A DNA stretch of 64,000 nt. It comes from Neelides folsomi (Eukaryota; Arthropoda; Collembola; Neelipleona; Neelidae). Shown in pieces: positions 12,912-24,193 of this stretch. Location of the stretch: NCBI GenBank assembly GCA_034687125.1, contig JAQGBZ010000343.1:1-64000 (forward strand). Direction: 5' to 3'. Position 1 is the first letter of the stretch; each line of letters opens with the position of its first letter. A program made the position numbers and the translations under genes. Below the pieces are notes generated by a model. That model saw only the letters and a list, made by a program, of their open reading frames with translations, was not told where the DNA came from and searched no databases.

Positions 12912-15900
12912 ATGAACTCCGCCATCGACCTCCTCGCCAACTTCCCCCACTATGAAGAAGAGGAAGAGGCCGAGGACGAGGACGGCAAATTCACGTGCAG
13001 GATCTGCGGAAGGACGGAATATCGCAATGGTGAATTCGGGACCATCAAACTCGCGGATATTTTCCCGCACGTGTCCGAATACCCGCGACGGAGTTCGACC
13101 GAAGGTCGTGGGAATTTCTCCGAAAAGCTCTGTGGGAATTGTGCAAGTAAAGAAAAAATTAAAGAAATCAAAGGGAGCTCGCCAGTGCCACGGATGAGCT
13201 CAAATAATAATAATATTCCGATAAATAATTTAACTGATCATTTAACTCCTAATTTTGTGCCCCGAGTTCACCAGGTCAATAATGTGTCGGTTTTGACCCT
13301 CAATGAGGGAAATATTCCTGATAAAAATTTAGGAGTTAAAAGTGAATTGGACGAAGTGGCGATGCGGAATTTTAGCTCTGGCAGTGACCAATTTATTCTT
13401 CGAGTCGGGGGCGACGGAAATGGGATGATTTACAATGAAGAAAAAGCTAACCATTTTCACCAAAATGTCATTGTGTCGACAAGGGAAGAAAATCAATCGG
13501 GGTCAATACCTTCGACCGTGTCAAATTTGGAATCCTCACCTGCTCCAAATGTTAAAAGGTCACCTCCGAAGAAAGGGAAAAAATCTCCCGAAGTACCCCA
13601 CATCGATGTGAAGACCGGAGGGAATGGGCCCAATTCCTGCCCAACTTGTAATAAAACCTTCAAAAGTCCTAAAATCGCCCAGCGACATTTTAAGCGCGTC
13701 CACGAGAAGCAAAACTCGTACTGCTGCGAAATCTGCGGTGCTTTCTTCTCTTACAGGTGAGTCAGAGAGAATTACGGATGAGTCTTGGAGGGGATTTGTC
13801 ATCCGCATTGATGGCAACGGATTCATTGATGAATCACAATTCCGAGAACATCTTTGCTTTGTTGTTGGGATTTTAAAGGTAGCCTGAATGTCCCACACAT
13901 TCCTCTCCCATTCTCATCTCATCCCTCCGCGTCTCAAGGTTCATCTCTCAGTCTCAGAATCTTGGAGGAATTTAGCGAATTTAGATATTTGCAAAAGTAC
14001 CTTATATCCAAAGTACCTATATTTTAGCTAGGATAGGAGTAGGGTAGAATTTGGGTCCTTTTTTATTTTATACTTTTATTTTATAAAAGTGACCTTCACA
14101 AGTACTCTTCAAAAGACTTCACGTCCGGCTTATTTATTTAATCTTATTAAAATATCAGAATTAAAATTATTAGATCATTTACGACAATAGTCAAATAATT
14201 AAGCGATTTTAATAATCGTTATTGATATATTTTTTATAGCGTGATTTAAATTAAACTTTTAAAAAATGCCGATTCAATTGTTGATGTGACATGATCGAGT
14301 GAATCTCAACATCGCATTTAATTAATTTAATAGTCTATTAAATATTAATTAAGACTGTGAGTGAATGGGAAAATACGAATTAACTGAACTGCCATTGAAG
14401 TTCAAATCTCGTAAGAGCTTTATTTATTACAAGTAAGTTTTAATATTTAGAATTTTAATACTAATTTTAATATTGAAATTGTAATATTGAGTTTTAATAT
14501 TGTGATTTTGGATAGTTAGATTATTTAATTTTTAAAATGACAATTTTATTAGTTATTTGGAGGAATTGAGAAAATAGAAATTGTGGGTTTAATAATAATT
14601 ATATAAATAATTGGGTTAACGATGGTGGTTTATTTTTTAATCTCAACTTCATATTGATTTCATATAGGAGACTTTAGATGAATTATGTAAGAGAGTAAAA
14701 TCCCAATAAGAAAGTGAATGGGAGTGGCGAGACATCCGGTTTGGTTGTTTGGTTGAAAGTAAATGTGCTCCTTGGGAATTCCCATGTGGAGCAAAGGCTT
14801 TTCTGCAAAGGGGGCCTTGTGAGTCCGCCAATTTGAGTAACAAGATCCCGAGTTGATCAACTTTCCAACCTAACCATCATTGCCCAACGGATCTCCTCCA
14901 AGGCATTGGAAGAGATTTAATATTTACCAATTTAACATTCAATTGTACCTTTATCTTAACATTAAATTTAACGTTATGTTAACTTCAATATAACATTCAT
15001 GTTAAATGGCCTTACTTTTACCGGACTTTTTACATTCACTAGAAAACGACATTTTTAGGACCAATTTGTCGCTTCATTCATTTTTCTCACAGTCAGTCAG
15101 CCGTGGAATTTTCATAAATTAACCTCGTTAGTTTTCATAACTTGATTTCATGCATTTCCGATGTCTCATTTTATTTCCTATTTTACTGTAAAACTAAAAT
15201 GGTATGAATTCATACGAAATGAGTCATAAATTTACAATATGGTGATACATGTTTTCATGAACAATATAGTATATTATAATATAGGATATGATCCAAATAT
15301 AGGATATGAATGATACATTATATTTATTTTAATTCAATTTATTTTTTTGCCCCACAAACTTCTGTGCAACTGTAAAAATTTCAAGAAATTGGATTAATTA
15401 AATGAGAAAATTTTAATTTAATCAGAGTTTTAGAAATAAATTTTAATTTGATAAAATTTAATTTTTATCAAATTATATTAATTCCTAATTAGCAGAAGTA
15501 ACTTAACTAAATTTAATTTTAATTAATTTTGTAATTTAATTTCAGGGGTAGCTTGGATTCTCATCTCGCTTCCCACAATCCACCAGAAGAAACGATCGAC
15601 TGTAGAGTTTGTGGACAAAAATTCAAAGAGCGATCCAACTTGGCCTCCCATGTTAAAACCAACCATTTCGAGAACACAAAAAAGTTCAAATGTGAGTTTT
15701 GTCCAAGTGAGTTTACCAAACGAGTGAATCTCCGCCATCACCAGAAGCGAAAACACGCCGCAGAATTGGAAAACAACAACACGGGAATTCCACCAAGTTC
15801 TTCACAAAACGAAAAAACGGAAATGTCTGCAACTACCGCCGCTGTTTCCTCCGCTGATGAAAAAGGTGCAGGGGGATTTAAATGCGAACATTGCGGGAGA

Positions 15901-17139
15901 AATTTCCTTTTTAAAAATAATCTCAAGGCTCATTTGCGAACCCATACGCGGGACAAGAAATACACATGTGAACAATGTGAGAAAAGTTTCATTTACAAGG
16001 AGTCGTTGAAAAATCACATGTTGCTCCATTCGAACATCCTCCCTTACCAATGTGATATTTGCGGGAAAAAATTCCGTGATCGGTCCAATCGCCGTAAACA
16101 TGTCAAGAACGTCCATAAATATTTGCTCATAAATGGGGAAGCCACAACGACGATAATTCCTTCACCTTTGACATCCGCCGTTCCTGGAGGAGATAAAAAG
16201 AACAAAGGGAAAAAGACAAATGAGGAGAATCAAACAGAGGAAAGTCCTAATAAGAAAAAAGGGAAGAAGAAGAAAGAAGAGACTGAAACCGGAAGTTCCC
16301 AATCCGTCCCGAAGAAAAAAGCAAATAAGAAGAAAGAAGCTGCTGGACAATCTGTAATTGTATCAAATTCGAATTTACCTCCAAATTCAAATTTACATTC
16401 AAATTCGAATTTAACTACAAATCCAAATTTAAATTCCTCTGGTTCAGATCGGGTTAAAATTATAATGAGCCCGAAATCGGAAATTATTTCCGATTCGAGA
16501 CTGATTGGAGTTGCTGATGCGGATTATGGGCAAATGTACACTGGAAGGAATGTTATAGTTAAAACTCCGATTTCCCTTCCGCCTCCCGATTCAGACTTTT
16601 ATTCTCATCCGAATATTCCGATGCAACAGCAACAAAATGTGATTGTGTATCCGAAGAATAATAAGGAATTTGGTCAAAGTGTTATTTCGTCGATTGAGGA
16701 TCAGCACCAACAACAACAACAACAGCAACACCAGCAGTATTACGATTATCATCACCATCACCAGCAACAACAGCAGCAACAAGATATGAAATATTTGCCA
16801 CTTCCGGTTTCAAATTTGGACGTTTCCTCGCCGGACCGATTTGAATATCAACAAAATTCCAATTCTAATTCCAATGAGGTGCTGGGCTATGGAGACGAAG
16901 GGCAAAGATATCTCACCAGCGAACCGAATCCGTCCGTTTATGCTCCGCAAGAGGATGGGCAATTTTGGGTCAATACGACTTATCCAACTGCGGGGCAAAG
17001 TGCATATGAGGGTCAGCATGGAGGTCAAGCTATTCAAATGACAAATGTTCCGTATGGCCAACAGCAACCGCCGACAGAACAAGACTCAACGGGGAACATT
17101 TATAAAGATCTTCAACAGTTTGACTTTAGCTTCTTATAA
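12912..17139 (+). CDS. C2H2 zinc-finger transcription factor with ZAD-like N-terminus
   Basis: Two exons (12912-13756 and 15546-17139) give 812 residues; the intron falls inside finger 2 and both halves join in phase. An acidic stretch is followed by Cys29-x2-Cys32 and Cys74-x2-Cys77, with DIF between, resembling a zinc-finger-associated domain (ZAD), an arthropod-expanded dimerisation module. Seven C2H2 fingers follow: two at about 243-264 and 272-292, then five from about 301 to 475 including two with the H-x4-H or H-x5-H end. Linkers are mostly not canonical TGEKP. After the fingers come a lysine-rich block (nuclear localisation likely), an Asn/Ser repeat and a Gln/His-rich tract (about 16705-16785). 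It is probably a sequence-specific DNA-binding nuclear protein. I do not recognise a named orthologue. The ZAD call is tentative because the inter-pair region is unusual. Confidence 0.9.
13757..15545 (+). other. Large intron of the zinc-finger gene
   Basis: The donor GTGAGT follows the finger-2 half exon; the acceptor TTTCAG precedes GGGTAGC. Mostly AT-rich. It includes a GC-richer island at about 14690-14900 with a compact hairpin (14765-14792: TGCTCC and GGAGCA around GGGAATTCCC). The intron is several times larger than others in this window and may hold regulatory DNA. Confidence 0.6.
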
Positions 17140-20100
17140 AACCACTGAATCAATTTAATTAAATCAATTATAATTAAGAAATCAATTTAATTAGGAATAT
17201 TCAAAAATCAATATTTAAATCTATAAAAGACAAAATTGCCTTTCAGAAACAAGTGGCATTTAAACTTTAGCTCTTTTATGACTTAAATTCTAAACGTTGA
17301 ATTTATTAACTAACTACGATGTGTGAATTAATGTGAACTAATTATTAGTTTGTGAGATTTTAATATTTTGACAAAATTTAATTGTTCTTAGTGGCCTTTG
17401 ACTTAAAAGTCATTTTACATTTCAATAATCATTATTGATTTTATTAACAAGTTCCGATATCACAAGTAACGCATTTAAAGGAAACTCGTGAACTTGAACG
17501 AATTATTTAACACTAGAAAAATCCTTTTGTGTCTTTAAATGTAATGTGTTTTCATTGTGTAACTTTTTATATTTTGTGTACTTGTAGATGTTATAAATGT
17601 ATCAAATATATTTATAAATATGTATCCTTATTTATACTACACAAATACATATAAAAATATATTATCTGTATTATAAGAAAATTTATGTCAATTTATTCTT
17701 TTGAAGAATTGAAAGTTTATCAATAAGTAGAGCAATTAAAACTATTGGGAGTTACCTGCATTTTTACATGGATTTTTAAACAAGCTGAAGAACTGAAGGT
17801 TTCTTTTTTTGTATTTTTTAAACAATAATACTCTTTTCATGTTGTGAATTTATATTTTAAACTCTTTTATTACTTAAAGTTTATATTAAGACAAGTTTTA
17901 GTTTTTTGTAAAGTTTTTACAAATATTTTATGTATCCTATACTTATACTCGGAAATATCATTTTACTATTTTACATTTATTTGTTTACTTCCTCATATTT
18001 CAAGTAAATATTTATTTAAATTTATATTTTATATTAAACGTTTATAAATTTAGCTATTAACAAGTTAACAGAATTTAACTACAGATTTAACTCTATAAGA
18101 GCACATGTTGAATATTTCTGAATAGCTATTTTGTACAAGAAAACTTTCAGGTTAAGCCATATTTTAAAATATTGGAGTTAAATTAACTTTAATTGACAGT
18201 TTTTATGCATGATCAAATTGGCTCAGATTTTATGAAGACGGGGAATGCGGGATCTATAAAAATTCTTACTAAAAATGCTAATATTTTATTTATAATGTAT
18301 TTTTTTCATTTGGCTTTGCCATCAATTTTGTCTTCTGTTCTTTAAATGCCAAATGGTCCCATTTTCCACAATCTAAATATTTTAATTGTGTTTAACCTTT
18401 GTTTATTCTAAAACTCTAAATAGAATTAAAAGACACGTTGCCTTATTGTAGAATTAATTAATTAAATTAATTAATTAATTGCAAATTTTGTATTATGAAG
18501 CAATCACTAAATGTAAGATAGCTTAATTATATATACAGAATATTATATGTATATAATAATATTCCAAGACATTATTGATAGACCAATTTATATAAATATT
18601 GTTTAGTATTATGATAGTCACTGTTTAAATGTTATTTCATTCTTATTGATTCAAATGAATCCAATAGGAGGAATCTTGTCCGATTACAATATCAATGTTT
18701 TTCTAGTAAATTCGTTTGTAATGTACATTTATCTACTAATACATTCATAAATGTTGTTAGATCGTTCGCTAGGGTTAAAATTTGTGCAAGAGACTCTCTC
18801 TTTATCAACTTATTTTATATACGAATTATCACAAAGTCACCCAATTGCTATTTGATCACCTTTGGTGTGTAAATCAAATTTTGATCTTTTATTAAAAATG
18901 ACAAAACCTTCAACTCGCACTCGAAAGGATATTTACGTAAAGAAACAGGATGCTGATATTACATAAATACTATATTATATATAATGAATTTATTATTATA
19001 AATACTACACCATTAATACAAGTAATTATAAATTGGCACAATTATATAAAATAAATCACAAATATAAAAAATATTCAAGAATTTAAACCAATTTATTTTA
19101 TTTCTCATTCAATGCTTTAAATCCTTTCATTGCATTAAATTACATTGCATTACACTAAATTAATAAGAAATTAAATTATAGTGACATTATACTTTATGCT
19201 AAATATTAATAATAATAAAAATGCATATAAGATTCATTGTAAGATAAGTATGGGAAGGAATGAATTAACATGTTACAAATGAGACAAAAAAACGTGATTT
19301 TGATTTACAGCTTTTGGGAAGCAATTAGCTAATTAAAAATGTAAAATATGTGAATGAACTTTGAAAGCTTTTAAATGATATTTGTATACATGTTGATGCA
19401 TTAAGGTCCATGCTTATAAAATCTTATAATAAATAGATTCAAGATTCAATGACAGGTATAAAGATAGAGAATCAAGTTTAGCTGCTAGTTGAGCAAATTT
19501 ATAATCAGCATCCGGAATAAAACATTTATTTGGCTTGGGGGGACAAGGGCCAATAGGAATTATAAATGTGTATATGGAGGAAATGCATTGAAGGCAATTG
19601 AAGCACAGAAGGAACATTTGAGACTTAACGGATTGGAAGGGAGAAGCTAATGAGGGAAATTAAGAAGAAGAAAATAAAAGGAAAGGAATGTCAGAGTTCA
19701 CACATCCGGATCCGGCTTCCATTTTCTCGCCTCCTTTCCATGAGGAATCCTCAATCCAAACCGGTCCCAAGACCTCATTTTACAATGAAGAGGAAAAGTG
19801 AGAGACCAACACTTTTTATCCCATCAATTATGACTCACCACATTTTTATTATTCGTATTTATTACTCTGTTGATCTTATTCATTATTTTTTATATAAATG
19901 TAGAAATCTATGATGGTATGATAGTTATATCTGAAATGAATATGGAATATATTTTTTTAAATATTGTTTACAAACAGAATTGTATCCAAATATCATTTAT
20001 GTAATTTCCATTTAAATAGTATTGATAATAAGCATTTGAAAAATATTCGTAGTGTGGCAAATTGACATGATTGATTATGACAAGTAATTTTTAATCGAAT

Positions 20101-20310
20101 TCTATGATATGGATCTACATAAAAATAATTATAAAATCCAAATCTTAAAATATTAAGAGTTAGTTAAATTAAGTGTTGTTTCCCTATCCATTTGCATGTA
20201 TTTTTTAATAATCAGAATTCAACTTCGTGAACAATATTGTTTATTTGATGTTGTTCTTTTTCCAATTCTACATGTTTGATTGATACAAAAATGATTTTAC
20301 AAATATACTA
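17140..20310. other. 3' flank and intergenic region
   Basis: 3' untranslated/flanking sequence of the zinc-finger gene, then very AT-rich DNA. One GC-richer patch at about 19620-19830. No gene, RNA or repeat family recognised. Confidence 0.5.
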
Positions 20311-21084
20311 GACCTCGGATAAGATCAACTTCACGGGATACACCAATTTTGGTGATCTTAACCGTGGTTGGCACTAACCGAGGTTGATATATGTCATATA
20401 AATTACACATGTAGGTATTTATATTATTGAAAATTAAATAATTTAATTCACATATTTGTGCAAATTACAGTATACGTATATAAGAATGTTGAATTTTATT
20501 CTAATGTCATTGGAAAATAGATTGATCTTGAAGCTTTTGACCATTTTGAGAAATATTTAAATAGGTTGACCTATCCTTATCTACCTGTATATTCAATTTG
20601 TAGTATAAAAAGTAAAATTTTTGTATTTTAGGCATTGTCGGCTTGTCGAATAAAATAGAATAATATACAATTTTAATTAAAAGAAAATTAATCCATTTAT
20701 CATATTTGATAAAAAATAGGATAATAAAAATCATTGAACAAGACGTAATTTTACCTAAAATAGCGATTTTTTAATTTTGATAGTTATTTTACATGTATTA
20801 TAACTCTAAATCACACCAATATGTATTCTTGGATGAACAATAACTGTTTATCATTTCATTTCACCTCTAATTTATAAAGTCGAACAAAATATTAAGGCGG
20901 TAGAAACAAAAAGTTGATCTTATGAGTAGTTGACGTCCCACGGGAACAAAAAATTTGGTGATCTTAACCGAAGTTGACATTAACCGAGGTGACACTATCC
21001 GAGGTTTAAAGCATTACAATTCCTATACCTATGCCGGGAACATAGAAAAAGGTGATCTTAACCGAGGTGATCTTAACCGAGGTC
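20311..21084. mobile_element. Non-autonomous DNA element with GC-rich subterminal repeats (family 1)
   Basis: The ends form an inverted repeat: GACCTCGGATAAGATCA on the left and, read from the other strand, GACCTCGGTTAAGATCA on the right. Inside both ends lie clusters of the decamer TAACCGAGGT and variants (two near 20350-20385, three near 20957-21005, two at 21059-21083), with a roughly 55-bp direct repeat beginning CACGGGA shared by 20332-20390 and 20939-20998. The core (20410-20930) is AT-rich and non-coding. No clear target-site duplication was found. The layout suits an internally deleted transposon; superfamily unassigned. Confidence 0.55.
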
Positions 21085-21096
21085 GAGTGTAGTAAA

Positions 21097-22265
21097 AATT
21101 TTTCTTCGATTTACAACAACAAGAAAGACATTTCTACTTTTTATCAATTTCCAAGTCAAAAACCAAACCCTGCAGAATAAGAAATTGAATTTTTCTCTTG
21201 AACAATTAATTCCTATTGAAGAACCAAATGTAAACTTCATTACAAGAATTGAAACACAAAGCCCATCAATGTTAAAAAAGAATTTCAATAATTTAAAAAG
21301 ATTTGAAAACTTTTGGAGAAAATCTTTGACACAACTGAATTACATAACAATTGAGGTTTCAACTAGAAAACTAAAATTCACTTCTTGCACTTTTCGAAAA
21401 AAAAACGATAAAATTAAATTGAGCATTTTATCAGAAGTCGCAATTAAATTTAACATGAGTTTAATAGAAACTTCCGACGACAATACAATTGTAGACTTCA
21501 TTGAAACGACCAACTTCAACAATGCTTAAGACAAAATATTATCAGAAATAATTTTTCCTTATATATTTATAAGAGAAATTACATTTGCTCCCATCAGGGA
21601 CCAATTTACATATTCATTTATCATTGTATATGAAAAAAATTATTTTAATTGGGAAGCTCCAATTAAACCTTTCGACCAATTAACTTGGAGTTTCCTAATT
21701 GAGTCTTTAATTGCCCCGTCTTTAATTTACACTTTTTACTTAATGGATCGAAACCAAAAAAATATTTTCCATTCATGCTGACCTTTTTCAATTATATTTT
21801 TTTACAAAACTTTAATTGAACAAAGTCAATTAAAAGATGATTCAAACTGTAGGGATATTATTAAAATAAAAACAAATAAATTTATTCAAACGAGTGTATT
21901 TTTGGGAATTTGGATTTAACCCTTGCTGGGAGTTATAAAGGAATATTTTATTCATTAATTTCCAAAGAACCCCGGCAAAATTACCCAAGTACGATTGAAT
22001 CTTTGACGAGGAGTTCTTTAATTAAAATCAATACTGTTTTTTCTGATGATTATGAAATGTTTGAAACCTTGGGTCGTTATTATCTTTTTTATTCCAATCA
22101 AAATTTAGATAATCTCAGAATAATTTTTAAAACATTGAGCAAGGATTTGAAATATTTCTACAGAACGGAAAATTTACGCTTTTAGAACTAAAGAGGATTT
22201 GCCTTATGTTAATCCAAAATGGGGAATAAAAACTTCAATAAAACAATCTCAATATTTAGCGGCAA
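21097..22265 (+). pseudogene. Ionotropic receptor (IR) pseudogene fragment
   Basis: Open translation resumes across several breaks and resembles the chemosensory IR branch of glutamate receptors. Features seen: a ligand-domain-like segment (21185-21526), a pre-M1 FAPIRDQFTYSF-like stretch, an M1 entry PFDQLTWSFLIESL (about 21669), and an M3/S2 block reading LTLAGSYKG...SLI...YPSTIESL (about 21916-22010), matching the typical IR pattern SYKG-x-LxSxLT...PIxTIxEL. Breaks: in-frame TAA at 21527-21529, in-frame TGA at 21779-21781, a one-base frameshift near 21915 and another near 22183. It ends against the repeat cluster at 22272 and begins just after the element ending at 21084, so it lies between two mobile-element remnants. 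Non-functional as it stands. Confidence 0.6.
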
Positions 22266-22271
22266 ATACAA

Positions 22272-22480
22272 GTTAGGAGACTCCCGACCTACAAGTAAGC
22301 CGCCTACCCGACCTACAAGTTAGCAGACCTTTTTCCCTTTAACATTATATGCCCTATCTCACATACAAGTGAGCCGCCCACCCGACCTACAATCTAGCAG
22401 ACCATCACACTACCCGACCTACAAGAGACCCGACTAACCGACCATTTAAATTACCCGACCTACAGGAGACCCGATCATTT
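22272..22480. mobile_element. Cluster of GC-rich subterminal repeats (family 2)
   Basis: Five or six copies of CCCGACCTACAAG-type units, often followed by TAGCAGACC or AAGCCG, spaced 25-45 bp apart in AT-rich DNA. The grammar resembles the elements at 20311 and 62870, so this is probably one end of a related transposon. No matching opposite end was found within the next kilobase. Confidence 0.4.
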
Positions 22481-22700
22481 CTTAAATAGCTATAAATCCA
22501 CTTTTAACGCTAATATAAACAGATTTAGTTTTTTATATGGAATTCATATTTTAATGATTCATTGATCATTAAAATATGAAATAAATTCCTCATATTCTGG
22601 TTTAGCCCAATAGTTTCAATTTAGAATTACAATCGTTCGATTGTTTACAATTATATTTTATAACTGTTCCATGAGAATAATTTTGTTGATTATAATAATT

Positions 22701-22886
22701 TCAAAGTCCAGTTTCCTTAACATGATCCTTAGCTTCTTGTGCATTATCAAAAGAACGAACGATTTTCCATTCATATTCTTTGAGATTTCGTTTTTTTTGC
22801 ACTGGCTTAATGTATGAATCTGAATCACTGCTCTCTTTGTCACTTGAGTTAACGAAAGGAATATGGAAACCGAATGAATGATTCAT
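22701..22886 (-). CDS. Short acidic ORF, possible transposase N-terminal remnant
   Basis: 61 residues beginning MNHSFGFHIPF, then a Ser/Asp-rich acidic stretch, a basic KPVQKKR and a YEWKIVRSFDN-x-QEAKDHV segment. The last part recalls the zinc-binding N-terminal module of MULE-type transposases, but the frame stops before any cysteines. Its position next to the repeat cluster at 22272 supports a mobile-element origin. It could equally be a chance ORF. Confidence 0.3.
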   Translation of the reverse strand: MNHSFGFHIPFVNSSDKESSDSDSYIKPVQKKRNLKEYEWKIVRSFDNAQEAKDHVKETGL

Positions 22887-23134
22887 GTTTATGTACTTAT
22901 TTAAAAATAAACTAATCTTTTTGCTTTGGTCTGGAGATATGTTTATGAGATATGTAGATTTTAATCTTTAATCTTATAAATAATTCAATTTCATTAATAT
23001 CAATAAAAACATTTTTAACAGATGCATTTTGGTTGATTCTTAATACTCGATTAAATTAAAGAAACATCTGCCAATTATTCACATATTAAACTTACAACGT
23101 CGATTGAACTTAAAACATATGGGAAATAAACTTA

Positions 23135-23203
23135 AATAAAAAATCAGGTCATTTGCAAGATAAATCTTTGTTTATATACAAATGACCGGAGCTGATTTAT
23201 TTA
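23135..23203. repeat. Inverted repeat upstream of the cysteine-rich gene
   Basis: TAAATAAAAAATCAG-GTCATTTG (23135-23155) faces CAAATGAC-CGGAG-CTGATTTATTTA (23179-23203) across a 23-base AT-rich loop. It lies about 100 bp before the ATG at 23302, so a cis-regulatory hairpin or small foldback element is possible. Confidence 0.6.
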
Positions 23204-23301
23204 ATCCATATTGATTCTTTACCTACATTACATACTAAACAAATTTGCAAGAACAATAAGCATCATTTTTAACACTAACAAATTAACAATAAGTGCTAGA
23301 A

Positions 23302-24193
23302 ATGGAGAAAATAAAATTTATTTATATTTTTATTGTTGTTTTGGGAGGCTATTATTACATCGGAGGTAAGTTTAAATATTATATAAATGTTTAATAAAAT
23401 ATATTTAATATTTAATAATAAAATGATAATTAATATTTGTAAATAGAATATTTCTATAAATGGAAAAAAATATTTTTATTTTAATATAAATATTTTTTTA
23501 TTTAGCCGATGCAGGCGGATTTGGATACGGAATTCCATTTAATTGTCCAATTAATTTAACCGAAGAACATCTCCAGGAATTCAATGAAACCTACGCTAAC
23601 TCAAGTCTCGTCCTCTTACCATGCGACCAAGATTGCGTCCACAACCATGCGGCAAAAAACGGGGCTTGCGACTCCAATGGCAATTGCATTTGCGACTATA
23701 GGAATTCAACCCCACAGGCAAATGTATCAATTCCGGTTTTGTACAACTCTGCTAACTGCACTGGGGATTTTTGCCAATGTGCGAACATTGGAGTAAATAA
23801 TTTTTATGACGCTGTTTGCGACACGGACTGTCAGTGCAATCACGGATCAATTAATGGAACTTGTTACTATGATATAAAGGCATGCCGTTGTGAATATGAC
23901 ACTTTGGTTAAAGTAAGTTTTCTAAACTTGAAAATTTCTCGTGTTTAATCTACAAATTTAATATATTTCAAGTTGAATGAATCAATTTTTATTTTTAGTG
24001 GAATCCAGATATGTGCATCACTGTAGGTCTCCAAAATTTGAGTTTTTATCAAGGAAATATTCTAGCGATTGCTGAACAGATTCTTGCCGTTCAGCGTTTG
24101 AAACTAACTTTACAAATTTTTTTGAAAGGATTGAAATCTGAAATTAGCAATGCTATCACTCTACCAATATCAATAATAAAAAAATTAATTTAA
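23302..24193 (+). CDS. Secreted cysteine-rich protein with two defensin-like (CS-alpha-beta) motifs
   Basis: Three exons (23302-23365, 23506-23912, 23999-24193) give 221 residues. An N-terminal hydrophobic stretch (about residues 4-20) reads as a signal peptide. Exon 2 carries two repeats of the invertebrate-defensin cysteine pattern: CDQDC followed by GAC and CIC, then CDTDC followed by GTC and CRC, each with additional cysteines upstream (NCP; NCTGDFCQC). That spacing (C-x3-C ... GxC ... CxC) is typical of CS-alpha-beta folds, used in antimicrobial peptides and related secreted proteins. Several N-x-S/T sites are present. The C-terminal exon is AT-rich and cysteine-poor, so its frame is less certain. 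An unrelated EGF- or EB-like cysteine protein is the main alternative. Function is not shown by sequence. Confidence 0.6.

Noticed and set aside
13757-13890. Reading frame running on past the first zinc-finger exon
   Set aside because: A consensus GTGAGT donor follows the half finger and exon 2 completes the finger exactly; the extension is intronic.
16700-16790. CAA/CAG tract as an expansion-type microsatellite
   Set aside because: It is an interrupted, in-frame Gln/His tract within the zinc-finger protein; ordinary low-complexity coding sequence.
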